64,000 bases of DNA from Desulfobacteraceae bacterium (GTDB lineage Bacteria; Desulfobacterota; Desulfobacteria; Desulfobacterales; UBA5852): assembly GCA_014237395.1 (NCBI GenBank), contig JABZFP010000018.1, positions 208,194 through 272,193 on the forward strand, given 5' to 3'. The notes beneath the pieces were generated by a model. The model was not told where the DNA came from and made no database searches. It saw only the letters and a program-made list of their open reading frames with translations. This document shows positions 45,053 through 53,860 of the stretch, piece after piece; position 1 is the stretch's first letter, and every line of letters starts with the position of its first letter. The translations under genes and the position numbers were made by a program.

Positions 45053-47235
45053 CACAGCGTATACCAGCCCTGTTTGCGATGGCAAACCCTTCCACTCTAT
45101 TCCCCTTTCTGGAATGGCTGCCAGGCTACGATACCCGGCATCTCAAAAGCGATCTGTTAGCGGGCCTGACCGTGGCGCTGGTGCTGATCCCCCAATCCAT
45201 GGCCTACGCCCAACTGGCCGGGCTGCCGTCCTATTACGGCCTCTATGCCGCCTTCCTGCCACCGGCCATTGCCGCCCTGTTTGGCTCGAGCCGGCAACTG
45301 GCCACCGGGCCGGTGGCCGTGGTGTCGCTCATGACGGCGGTGGCGCTGGAACCGCTGGCCGTATCCGGGAGCCAGGCCTATATCGCCTATGCCGTGCTAC
45401 TGGCCCTGATGGTGGGCAGCTTTCAATTTGTCATCGGTCTCCTGCGGCTGGGTCTCGTGGTCAATTTCCTGTCCCACCCGGTAATCAACGGTTTCACCAA
45501 CGCCGCCGCGATCATTATTGCGACGGGGCAGTTGCCCAAACTTTTCGGTATCACCGTGGACAATGCCGACCGTCACTACCAGACCCTTCACCAGATCATA
45601 TCGGAAATCATCCACTATACCCACTGGCCGACCCTGCTGATGGGCGTCTTGGCCTTCCTGATCATGGCGACCCTCAAAAAGATTTCCCTAAAAATCCCCA
45701 ATGTCCTGGTGGCCGTGGCCCTGACGACGCTTTTGTCCTGGGCCATCGGATTCGATCAGACCACGGTGGTTCCCATCGAGGCGCTGGAAGATGCCCACAC
45801 CCGCACGCTGGTGCTTCAATATAATGCCGCCCTTGCCGAGATCCACCAAATGGCGGACGATCGCACGGCGCTCAATGCCGTTCTCGAAAAAGCCCGTAAG
45901 GACGGCGCCGCGCTCCAGATGATCAACACCCGCCGCGACCTCGATATCCTTGATAACAACAGCACACTTAAAAAGCGCCAGGCGGGCAATTACCGCCAGG
46001 CACTGAATCAAGTCCTGATGGATGGCGGGCAGGACGCCATCGGCCAGATCCGATTTTTTCCAAAAGGCGCCTGTCCGGACGATCTATCCCCTTTCGGGAG
46101 CACCTGGCGTCTCCAGGTGGGTCAATCGCCCCTGGATCCTGCGGCCCTCCCGCTAAGTTGCGGCGGCAAGGTGGTGGGCGCTATACCCCGGGGGCTGCCT
46201 GGCTTTTCTCTGCCGGATATTGATGGCCACACGATGGTGGCGCTGCTCCCATCCGCCGTTATCATCGCCCTGCTCGGCTTCATGGAAGCCATATCGATTG
46301 CCAAGGCCATGGCCGCCAAGACCGGCCAGCGCATCGACCCGAACCAGGAATTGCTCGGCCAGGGCCTGGCCAACATGGTGGGCGCCATCGGGCAAAGCTA
46401 CCCTGTGGCCGGTTCTTTTTCCAGATCGGCCGTCAACCTGCAGGCCGGCGCCTTCTCCGGCATGTCCTGCCTATTCGCCAGCCTGGCTGTGGTGGCAACC
46501 CTCTTTTTCTTGACCCCCCTGCTCTATCATCTTCCCCAGTCGGTGCTGGCTGCGATTATCATGATGGCGGTGGCGGGCCTGATCAACCTCCGGGGGTTCA
46601 TCCATGCCTGGCGGGCCCAGTGGTTTGACGGCGCTATTTCCATTGTCACGTTCGTGTGCACCCTGGCATTTGCACCCCATCTGGACCGGGGCATCCTGGT
46701 CGGCGTGGGGCTCTCTCTGGGTGTCTTTCTCTACCGCAGCATGCGGCCAAAAGTGGTGGACCTCTCGCTCGGCTTGGATATGGCCCTGCATGATGCTGTT
46801 TCCCATGGTTTGAAGGAGTGCCGCTATATCGATGCCGTCCGTTTCGACGGGCCGCTGTTTTTCGCCAATGCCAGCTACCTCGAAGATCAAATTCGACACC
46901 GGCGCCGGATAAAAAAACAGTTGAAGCACATTATCATCGGGGCCGAAGGCATCAGCGACATAGATGCCTCCGGCCAGGAAACGCTCGCCCTGATCGTGGA
47001 TCGGGTACGGAGCGCCGGCATTGATATTTCCCTGAGCGGCGTCCACGAAGCGGTGATGGAGGTGCTGAAACGAACCCATCTCTACCACCGCATTGGCGCC
47101 GATCATTTCTACCCCTCCATGAAAAACGCCATTCGCGCCATTCACGATCAGACCCACAGGGGCGGCAGCGAGAAGAACTGCCCCCTGACCACCGTGCGCG
47201 TCCTGGATTCAGGGCCCAGCGGGAAAGGAAAATAA
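45049..47235 (+). CDS. SulP family anion transporter with STAS domain and large loop insertion
   Basis: A 728-residue inner-membrane transporter. The SulP signature LIPQSMAYAQLAGLPSYYGLY lies near the N-terminus, SFSRSAVNLQAGA in the second half, and a cytoplasmic STAS domain covers ~590-710. Members import sulfate, bicarbonate or other anions. Typical SulP proteins have ~560-600 residues; the excess is a hydrophilic insert at about 235-390 (EDAHTRTLVLQYNAALAEIH, later FFPKGACPDDLSPFG) between membrane helices, with a helical coiled-coil-like first half. In a sulfate reducer sulfate is a natural guess, but the attached sensor genes suggest a regulated substrate. Confidence 0.87.
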   Translation: MTQRIPALFAMANPSTLFPFLEWLPGYDTRHLKSDLLAGLTVALVLIPQSMAYAQLAGLPSYYGLYAAFLPPAIAALFGSSRQLATGPVAVVSLMTAVALEPLAVSGSQAYIAYAVLLALMVGSFQFVIGLLRLGLVVNFLSHPVINGFTNAAAIIIATGQLPKLFGITVDNADRHYQTLHQIISEIIHYTHWPTLLMGVLAFLIMATLKKISLKIPNVLVAVALTTLLSWAIGFDQTTVVPIEALEDAHTRTLVLQYNAALAEIHQMADDRTALNAVLEKARKDGAALQMINTRRDLDILDNNSTLKKRQAGNYRQALNQVLMDGGQDAIGQIRFFPKGACPDDLSPFGSTWRLQVGQSPLDPAALPLSCGGKVVGAIPRGLPGFSLPDIDGHTMVALLPSAVIIALLGFMEAISIAKAMAAKTGQRIDPNQELLGQGLANMVGAIGQSYPVAGSFSRSAVNLQAGAFSGMSCLFASLAVVATLFFLTPLLYHLPQSVLAAIIMMAVAGLINLRGFIHAWRAQWFDGAISIVTFVCTLAFAPHLDRGILVGVGLSLGVFLYRSMRPKVVDLSLGLDMALHDAVSHGLKECRYIDAVRFDGPLFFANASYLEDQIRHRRRIKKQLKHIIIGAEGISDIDASGQETLALIVDRVRSAGIDISLSGVHEAVMEVLKRTHLYHRIGADHFYPSMKNAIRAIHDQTHRGGSEKNCPLTTVRVLDSGPSGKGK

Positions 47236-47237
47236 CC

Positions 47238-48455
47238 ATGCCGGTCCTAACGATTTTTAACGGTCTTTTCTGTCATGCCGAAGTCGTTGTCCGCGATATC
47301 ATGGACAGCACCGGTCACCGGCTGATTAAGGACGACGATATCATCACCCGCGCGGTTCAGCAGTTCGACATGCCCGAAAATAAACTCCGACGCGCTTTCT
47401 TGGCCAAGACGTCGGTGTTTAATAAATTTACCCGTGAAAAAGAGTGCGCCATTGCCTGCCTGAGGCTGGCCATGGCCCAGTTACTGGACAACACGCCGGC
47501 CATCGTACACGGGTTCGGCGGTCTGCTCATTCCCCAAACCGTGAGCCATGGCCTGCGGGTTTGCCTGATCGCGGAAATGCCCTACCGCATCCACCTGGCG
47601 ATGTCGGAAGAAGGCCTGTCCGATAAAGACGCGGTGAAGCGCATCCACAGCGACGATGCCAACCGAGCGGCCTGGACCGACACGCTCTTTTCGATACCGG
47701 ATCCCTGGGACGAAAATCTCTACGACATGGTGTTGCCGATGAACAAGATGGCGGTCCCCCGGGCCAGTGCCCTGATCGAAGAAAACCTGGTAAAGGAAGC
47801 GGTGCGCCGCACGCCCGCTTCGGATGCCGCCGAAAAAGATTTCCTGCTGGCAGCCAGCGTTGAAGTGGAACTGACCAAATCCGGTCATGACGTATCGGTG
47901 CAGGCCGAAGCAGGAGCGGTCACCTTGACCATCAATAAACAGGTGTTGATGCTCTCACGATTGGAAGACGAGCTTCGGGCGATCGCCAGTCAAGTTCCCG
48001 GTGTCGCGTCCGTGGAGACCACGGTCGGCAAGGATTTCCATGAGTCTCATATTTATCGGAAGCACAATTTCGAAGTCCCCTCCCGGGTGCTTCTGGTGGA
48101 TGACGAACGGGAGTTTGTCCAAACGCTCTCGGAGCGCCTTCAGTTGCGCGAAATGGGCTCGGTCGTGGCCTATGACGGAGAATCGGCCCTGTCCCTGATC
48201 AACGAGGACGAGCCCGAGGTCATGATTATCGATCTCAAGATGCCGGGCATCGACGGTATCGAGATTCTAAAAAAGGTGAAGCAGACGCGTCCTGAAATTG
48301 AAGTCATCGTTCTGACGGGCCACGGCTGCGAGGAAGACCGCGAACGCTGCATGCAACTGGGTGCCTTTGACTACCTGCAGAAACCCGTGAACATCGATCT
48401 CCTGAGCGACACCCTGAAGAAAGCCCATGCCAAAATTCACAAAGACCGGTCATGA
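47238..48455 (+). CDS. cytidylate-kinase-like / BON-like / response-regulator fusion
   Basis: A 405-residue protein. Residues ~1-185 resemble the cytidylate-kinase-2 fold (KTSVFNKFTREKECAIACLRLA, GFGGLLIP, SDDANRAAWTDTLF), but the nucleotide P-loop is missing (the start reads FNGLFCHAEVVVRDIM). Residues ~200-270 look like a BON domain (VSVQAEAGAVTLTI...VPGVASVETTV). Residues ~283-400 are a receiver domain with VLLVDDEREF, phospho-acceptor Asp in MIIDLKMPGIDG near 332 and Lys in LQKPV. It probably receives phosphate from the adjacent kinase. There is no DNA-binding domain, so output is by protein contact. It starts 2 bp after sulP. Confidence 0.75.
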   Translation: MPVLTIFNGLFCHAEVVVRDIMDSTGHRLIKDDDIITRAVQQFDMPENKLRRAFLAKTSVFNKFTREKECAIACLRLAMAQLLDNTPAIVHGFGGLLIPQTVSHGLRVCLIAEMPYRIHLAMSEEGLSDKDAVKRIHSDDANRAAWTDTLFSIPDPWDENLYDMVLPMNKMAVPRASALIEENLVKEAVRRTPASDAAEKDFLLAASVEVELTKSGHDVSVQAEAGAVTLTINKQVLMLSRLEDELRAIASQVPGVASVETTVGKDFHESHIYRKHNFEVPSRVLLVDDEREFVQTLSERLQLREMGSVVAYDGESALSLINEDEPEVMIIDLKMPGIDGIEILKKVKQTRPEIEVIVLTGHGCEEDRERCMQLGAFDYLQKPVNIDLLSDTLKKAHAKIHKDRS

Positions 48456-48515
48456 CGGCCGAAACCGATATGCCGTGCGCCCCGGAGCGCTGATATCCCC
48501 AATCGACGGATTGCC

Positions 48516-50282
48516 ATGTTGAATCTTGCCAAAATCAAACCCCGTTTCTGGGACCACCGGGATGCCGCCGCCGGATCCTCCGGGGAACACTACAGCTTCC
48601 GCCGCAAATGGAAGCTGATCGTCATTTTCACCACGGTGGTGACCCTCACGCCGCTGGTGGTCATGGCGCTGATGGATTACCGTCTGACCCACCAGGCGTT
48701 CGAATCGGAAGCGTTCGGCAATACGTCCCGCATGGTTTCCACGACCTGGCGCAACGTCTCGTTTTTTCTATCCCAGCGGCGGTCGGCGCTTGACTTCATC
48801 GCCCGTGACAATTCCCAGCAGGCCTTGACCTCGCCGGAACGGTTGGAAACACTCCTGGCCCGCCTAAAGACGAGCATCGGCGGATTCGTTGACATTGGCG
48901 TCCTTGATGCCTCGGGCCGCATGTTGGCGTACGCCGGCCCCGATGCCGCCAAGGGACCCCGCACGGGGACCAGCCCCTGTTTCGAACAGGCCGTCAGAAA
49001 GGGTTTCTTTGTCAGTGACGTACCCACCGGCCGGCCAGCTGATCGCCAGCTGATCGTCGCCATCCGTCATGATTTAGACGGTGGCCGTTTTTTCGTCCTG
49101 CGCGCGGCCCTCGACAGGCGCTTCCTGCAAAACCTGATTACCCAGCTGGAAATCGATCCGGGCGACGATGCCTTTATCATCAATACGGACGGGTTGCTGC
49201 AGACCCCATCCCGGCGCTATGGCAACCCCTTTCAAAAAATCGCATTGCCCATCCCTGCCCCGGCGGACGGCACGCGCATGATCGATACGGCCACCCCCGA
49301 AGGTGAAGCGATCCTTGTGGGTTACGCCCACATTCCGGACAGCGCCTTCATCCTTATGGTCATCCGGCAGAAATCCGGCATCACCGACCTCTGGCTTAAA
49401 CCCCGCATGCAGCTTATCGGATTTCTGATATTCAGTATTCTCCTGATTATGGTCTCCATCCTTGGCACGGCCACGTATCTGGTCAACCGGATTCACAAGG
49501 CGGATCAGCGGCGCGTCCAGGCCCTGCACCGGGTGGAATATGCCAACAAGCTTGCTTCGATCGGACGGCTGGCGTCCGGCGTAGCCCACGAGATCAACAA
49601 TCCACTGGCCATCATCAACCAGAAAGTCGGACTCATCAAGGATCTGTTCACCCTGCGGCCGGGTTACGCCGCCGATGAAAAACTGATGCGGCTGGTGGAC
49701 GACGTGATGGAATCCATCGTTCGTTGCAGCTCCGTCACCCGCAGGCTGTTGGACTTCTCCCGCCACATGGCCTCCCGTATCGAACCGGTTAACATTGAAG
49801 CGATCCTGCGGCAGATAATGGGTTTCATGGATAAAGAAGTCGAACGTCGCCGCATTCGCGTCACCATGGACTTCGCCCGCGATATCCCCGAGTTCATGGG
49901 GGATCGGGGTAACCTCCAGCAGATATTCCTGAATCTGATCAACAACGCTTTCGCCGCCATGACCGACGGGGGGCACCTGGACATCCTCGTTGCATACCGG
50001 CAAGGGGATCCCATCGAGGTCACGGTGAGCGATAATGGTCATGGCATTCCGGAGGAAGATATCAAACGGATCTTCGAACCGTTTTTTTCGACCCGCGCCC
50101 AGAATGTGGGCACCGGCCTGGGGTTATCCATCACCTACGGTCTGGTAACGGAGATGGGCGGTCATATCTCGGTCGAAAGCCGGGTCGGCCAAGGCACCCG
50201 TTTCACGGTAACGGTTCCCGTGAAACACGATGGCGATCGTCGTGACACCCACACGGACGCGCATAAAACAGATACGCCATAA
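48516..50282 (+). CDS. membrane sensor histidine kinase
   Basis: A 588-residue kinase. Helix 1 is at ~33-53, a periplasmic sensor of dCache type at ~54-298 (FVDIGVLDASGRMLAYAGP, FFVLRAALDRRFL), helix 2 at ~299-323. The cytoplasmic part has the H-box LASGVAHEINNPLAII (His near 359) and a complete ATPase domain (NLINNAFAAM, DNGHGIPEEDIKRIFEPFFST, GTGLGLSITYG). No HAMP domain is obvious. The likely partners are the receiver fusion upstream and the small receiver downstream. Confidence 0.9.
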   Translation: MLNLAKIKPRFWDHRDAAAGSSGEHYSFRRKWKLIVIFTTVVTLTPLVVMALMDYRLTHQAFESEAFGNTSRMVSTTWRNVSFFLSQRRSALDFIARDNSQQALTSPERLETLLARLKTSIGGFVDIGVLDASGRMLAYAGPDAAKGPRTGTSPCFEQAVRKGFFVSDVPTGRPADRQLIVAIRHDLDGGRFFVLRAALDRRFLQNLITQLEIDPGDDAFIINTDGLLQTPSRRYGNPFQKIALPIPAPADGTRMIDTATPEGEAILVGYAHIPDSAFILMVIRQKSGITDLWLKPRMQLIGFLIFSILLIMVSILGTATYLVNRIHKADQRRVQALHRVEYANKLASIGRLASGVAHEINNPLAIINQKVGLIKDLFTLRPGYAADEKLMRLVDDVMESIVRCSSVTRRLLDFSRHMASRIEPVNIEAILRQIMGFMDKEVERRRIRVTMDFARDIPEFMGDRGNLQQIFLNLINNAFAAMTDGGHLDILVAYRQGDPIEVTVSDNGHGIPEEDIKRIFEPFFSTRAQNVGTGLGLSITYGLVTEMGGHISVESRVGQGTRFTVTVPVKHDGDRRDTHTDAHKTDTP

Positions 50283-50329
50283 CGCGTTCCTTCGAACCCG
50301 GAATGGCCGTTTTTACAAAAGGAACACCC

Positions 50330-50998
50330 ATGACGGACACCAAGCAAACCCTTGCCATGGATGGCGCACGATTCTTCGGCGAAATGACGGCCACCATTTC
50401 CCACGAGATCAAAAATGTCATGGCCATCGTCAATGAAAATGCCGGCCTCCTGGAGGACATGGTGGCCATGAATCGGCAAGGCGCACCCTTTCCGGCCGAG
50501 CGCATCGCAAAAGTGTCGCAATCCGTTTCGCGGCAGATTGCACGGGCGGATGATATCCTTCAGGCCATGAACCGATTTGCCCACAGCGCGGATCACGGTT
50601 CAGAGGCCGTGGATGTCGGTGAAACGCTTCAATTCGTGGCGAAACTGGCCGATCGCCTGATCATGATGCACGGGGCCGAATTCGACATGCCGACACCGGC
50701 GAAGGCCGTGATCACAACCACCAATTGTTTTTTTCTGACATACGTGATCTGGCGCTGCATGGCGGCCGCCATGGCGATGCCGCAACCAGGAGCCCCAATC
50801 CGTGTCATCGCCGAAACCACCCCCGAGGGGCCTTGCCTGATATTTGCCGACATGGATAAAGGCGAGAAATTCTCTACTTCTGCCGTATCTTCGTTGGAAA
50901 CGGAAGCAATCTTTGAATGGTTCGGCGCCCGATTGACGATATTTCCGGAGATGGGCGAGTTTCGGGTACTTCTGTCCGAAAAACGCCGGGAAGAATAA
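50330..50998 (+). CDS. histidine-kinase-like protein with DHp helix and degenerate ATPase domain
   Basis: A 222-residue soluble protein. The H-box TATISHEIKNVMAIVNENAG (His25) is well preserved. The C-terminal half has the length of a kinase ATPase domain but lacks the N, G1 and G2 boxes. It can therefore probably accept or pass phosphate, or dimerise with the true kinase, but not autophosphorylate. The start at 50330 has AAAGGA upstream; the frame opens at 50303. Its place between kinase and receiver suggests a phosphotransfer step. Confidence 0.65.
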   Translation: MTDTKQTLAMDGARFFGEMTATISHEIKNVMAIVNENAGLLEDMVAMNRQGAPFPAERIAKVSQSVSRQIARADDILQAMNRFAHSADHGSEAVDVGETLQFVAKLADRLIMMHGAEFDMPTPAKAVITTTNCFFLTYVIWRCMAAAMAMPQPGAPIRVIAETTPEGPCLIFADMDKGEKFSTSAVSSLETEAIFEWFGARLTIFPEMGEFRVLLSEKRREE

Positions 50999-51065
50999 CC
51001 TTCTTAAAATGTGAAACGTATTATTATTTTCTAAGACACGATCGATACAAGAAAGGAGTAGCACC

Positions 51066-51494
51066 ATGACGGAACGCGTACTGCTGGTTGACGATGAAGA
51101 GGAATACCTGGAAATCATGTCTGAACGAATGCGGGCCCGCGATATCGACGTCACCACATCGACGTCAGCCCGCGAGGCCCTCGACATGATTGCCACGGGA
51201 TCCTTCGACGCCGTCATCATGGATTTCATGATGCCGGAAATGAACGGCATCGAGGCCCTCAAAGCGATCAAGGAGAAAAACCCGGAGATGCAGATTATCC
51301 TGCTGACCGGTCATGCCACCGTCGAGAAAACCGTCGAGGCCATGAAAGCCGGGGCCATGGATTTGATCGAAAAACCGGCCGATCTGGACGCCCTGTCCGA
51401 AAAAATCAAGAGCGCCCACAACCAGAAGGCCTTGATTGTGGCGAAAAAAGATCAGGATCGGGTCATCGATATGCTCAAGAAGTTCGGGATGTGA
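51066..51494 (+). CDS. single-domain response regulator
   Basis: A 142-residue receiver with VLLVDDEEEYLEIM, phospho-acceptor Asp53 (VIMDFMMPEMNG), Thr in LLTGHAT and Lys in LIEKPADL. A short helical tail follows (IVAKKDQDRVIDMLKKFG). There is no output domain. A strong AAGGAG ribosome site is present. It ends the tetR-sulP signalling run and is the probable final phosphate acceptor. Confidence 0.9.
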   Translation: MTERVLLVDDEEEYLEIMSERMRARDIDVTTSTSAREALDMIATGSFDAVIMDFMMPEMNGIEALKAIKEKNPEMQIILLTGHATVEKTVEAMKAGAMDLIEKPADLDALSEKIKSAHNQKALIVAKKDQDRVIDMLKKFGM

Positions 51495-51516
51495 GAAGAG
51501 AATCCGGGTTTTGTCG

Positions 51517-51561
51517 CTGCCAACCGTGACGGCGCATCATCAACGCGCCGTCGGCTGGCAG
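51517..51561. terminator. hairpin between convergent genes
   Basis: CTGCCAACCGTGACGGCGC pairs with GCGCCGTCGGCTGGCAG around ATCATCAAC, with one 2-nt bulge. A T-run comes only at 51573, so it may act with other factors or in both directions. Confidence 0.5.
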
Positions 51562-51626
51562 GGTCACGAAACGGTTTTTTCCTGCGGGCGCCTTAAGCGC
51601 CAACCGGATACCCTGGTGATGGAACT

Positions 51627-51857
51627 TCAGCCGCCTTCCATGTGCGTAAACAGGACCACCTCATCTCCGTCGCGAAGCCGATGATCCTGCGCCACCTTGC
51701 GGCCGTTGACGGCGATGAAGGGCGCGATGTCGGGCGGCACTTCCATGGTGTCCAAGAGGCATCGAAGATCGGCGCCTTCTGCCAGCTCGATCTCGAAGCC
51801 GCGTCTGCCATCCGGCAGGTAGCGCCTCATCCCGGTGAAACACCGGACGCGAACCAT
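51627..51857 (-). CDS. MoaD/ThiS-type ubiquitin-fold sulfur carrier
   Basis: A 76-residue ubiquitin-fold protein ending in the required Gly-Gly (FTHMEGG). The core FIAVNGRKVAQDHRLRDGDEVVLF is typical of MoaD. Such proteins carry sulfur as a C-terminal thiocarboxylate for pterin cofactor assembly. It lies 14 bp after the aldehyde oxidoreductase gene, the usual pairing for tungsten enzymes, so it likely serves the tungstopterin of that enzyme. GAGGAGAC precedes the ATG. The longer open frame upstream is only a shadow. Confidence 0.82.
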   Translation of the reverse strand: MVRVRCFTGMRRYLPDGRRGFEIELAEGADLRCLLDTMEVPPDIAPFIAVNGRKVAQDHRLRDGDEVVLFTHMEGG

Positions 51858-51871
51858 CAAAAGACGTCTCC

Positions 51872-53701
51872 TCAGGTCAGGCCCAGCGAAGCCAGGCGGT
51901 TTTCCGTGGGGATGCCCTCCGGCGTCCATTCCTGCTCCTGATAGTATTCGTCCAGCATCTCCTCCAAATGGCAGACCATTCCCTGAGCCGGCCCACTGGG
52001 CATGGGCTCGTGGGTCAGGCGCCGGGGCAGGCTGTCGTCCTTGCGGGACATGCCGGCCCGCACCAGGAACCTGCGTTCGGCCGTAATGATCCGTTCGCCC
52101 GCGCGCATGAGTTCCTCCAGGGTATAATCCAGGCCGGTGGCGGCGTTCAGGTATTCCAGGATCCCGACCGGCGGCACGTCGAGTTCTTTTCCCGCAAGGT
52201 TGCGCACCGCAAAGAAGATACACAGCCCGGCCGAATCGATGACAGCGGATAGATCCTGAAAGGCCTTGGTGATTTTGGCCTTGCCCTTCCACTGGTGGGG
52301 ATCCACGGGCTGGGGAATGCCGAACAATTCGAAATAGGCCGGATCGCCACGCATGTGGGATCCCCCGATGGGGGATGTGGCATAGGCCAGGCCCATGGCC
52401 TGGGCTCCTCGGGGCTCGTAACCCGGGAATTCCTGTTTCTTGGAAACCATGGCCAGCTCCGGATGGCCGCAGCTCTCCGCCAGACGGTAGCTGCCCTCGG
52501 CCAGCCGGTTGCCGAACCCTTTCCGATAGGCCGTCATGCGGGTCAATTCTACCAGGGCCTCGCCATCACCCCATACCAGCGGACGCCCGACTACCTTTTC
52601 GGAGAGATAACCGCGGTCCACCAGTTCCATGGCGCAGGCGACCGTGGCGCCCATCGTAATGGTGTCGAGGCCCAGTTCGTTGCACAGGTAATTGGCCTTG
52701 ACCACCGCCGCCAGGTTGTCGATCATGCAGTTGGATCCCATGGCATAAATGGTCTCGTACTCCGGCCCCTCCCCTTCCCCGGCAAAATCAGGATCCGTCA
52801 CCCGGGTCTTGCGGCCGCAACCGATAGGGCAGGCATAACAGGCCTTGTTGCTGACCAGATACTTTTCGGTCAGGCGCTCCCCGTGGATATTCTCCCAGCC
52901 GTCAAAGGTGCCTTGCTGCCAGTTTTTGGTGGGCAGTACCCCCAGGTGCTGGGTGGTGAGGACGACGCCGGCGGTGCCGTTGATGGTCAGGCCCAGCGGG
53001 GTTTCCCTGGCCGCGGCCTTGAACTTATCCAGAATTTGGGTATTGAACCCCTTGAATCGCGCCGGATCGGCCAGCGAAACCCGGCCCTGACCACGCACCA
53101 CAACGGCCTTGAGGTTTTTGCTGCCCATGACCGCGCCTACCCCGGAGCGGCCGGCCGCACGGTCCTTGTCGTTCATGATGGCCGCAAACCGGACCAGTTG
53201 CTCGCCGGCCGGGCCGATACAGGCCACCCGGGCTTTGGGGTCTGTTTCCGCAAGCAAACGATCTGTAGTTTCGTGAGTGGTTTGGCCCCACAGGTGCGCG
53301 GCATCCCGCAACGCAACCTGCCCGGCATCGATATACAAATAGACCGGATGCTGGGACCGACCGGAGAAAACGATTCCGTCATAGCCGCTGCGCTTGAGTT
53401 CTGTCGGAAAACGCCCGCCCGCATTGGAGCAAGTTATCGCGCCGGTCAGGGGCGATTTGGTCATGACCATGTAGCGCGCGCCGGTGGGAGCTCCCGTGCC
53501 TGTCAGGGGCCCCGCCGCCATGACGAGGACATTTTCCGGTGACAGCGGATCGCAAGCGGGGTCGACCTCACGGCTCAGATAGTAGATGCCGATCCCACGG
53601 CCGCCGATATAGTCTTTGGCCACCTGTGGATCCAGGATTTCATCACGGATTTCTCCCGATCCAAGATCGACACGGAGCATTTTACCCATCCATCCGTCCA
53701 T
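51872..53701 (-). CDS. aor: tungsten-type aldehyde:ferredoxin oxidoreductase
   Basis: A 609-residue oxidoreductase of the AOR family, which oxidises aldehydes to acids with ferredoxin or reduces acids in reverse. The N-terminal domain starts GKMLRVDLGSGEIRDE, with GGRGIGIYYL and SNAGGRFPTELKRSGYDGI binding the pterin. The cluster ligands are Cys288, Cys291 and Cys295 (CYACPIGC), with the fourth near SAGLC at about 490. Length is normal. AAAGGAG precedes the ATG. Hairpin repeat D lies directly upstream, and a MoaD-like gene follows. Confidence 0.92.
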   Translation of the reverse strand: MDGWMGKMLRVDLGSGEIRDEILDPQVAKDYIGGRGIGIYYLSREVDPACDPLSPENVLVMAAGPLTGTGAPTGARYMVMTKSPLTGAITCSNAGGRFPTELKRSGYDGIVFSGRSQHPVYLYIDAGQVALRDAAHLWGQTTHETTDRLLAETDPKARVACIGPAGEQLVRFAAIMNDKDRAAGRSGVGAVMGSKNLKAVVVRGQGRVSLADPARFKGFNTQILDKFKAAARETPLGLTINGTAGVVLTTQHLGVLPTKNWQQGTFDGWENIHGERLTEKYLVSNKACYACPIGCGRKTRVTDPDFAGEGEGPEYETIYAMGSNCMIDNLAAVVKANYLCNELGLDTITMGATVACAMELVDRGYLSEKVVGRPLVWGDGEALVELTRMTAYRKGFGNRLAEGSYRLAESCGHPELAMVSKKQEFPGYEPRGAQAMGLAYATSPIGGSHMRGDPAYFELFGIPQPVDPHQWKGKAKITKAFQDLSAVIDSAGLCIFFAVRNLAGKELDVPPVGILEYLNAATGLDYTLEELMRAGERIITAERRFLVRAGMSRKDDSLPRRLTHEPMPSGPAQGMVCHLEEMLDEYYQEQEWTPEGIPTENRLASLGLT

Positions 53702-53718
53702 GATTCATCTCCTTTCCT

Positions 53719-53841
53719 GACGGCTTCGTAAAATTGCCAATATCAGCGTTGTGCATCATTCCTCGTCCATGCGGCGTACTGGATGTACGCCTCTTTCCTC
53801 GGAACTTGCACGCCGCATCTTGGCAATTTTACGAAGCCGTC
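53719..53841. repeat. 123-bp inverted repeat, copy D
   Basis: Perfect 21-bp outer arms, beginning GACGGCTTCGTAAAATTG at 53719 and closing at 53841. The inner hairpin is GGCGTAC-TGGA-TGTACGCC. It contains CCAATATCAGCGTTGTGC and TTGCACGCC as in copy B. It lies 19 bp after the aminotransferase stop and 17 bp before the AOR start codon. Confidence 0.9.
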
Positions 53842-53860
53842 TAACGAGGCCTTAGCACAT

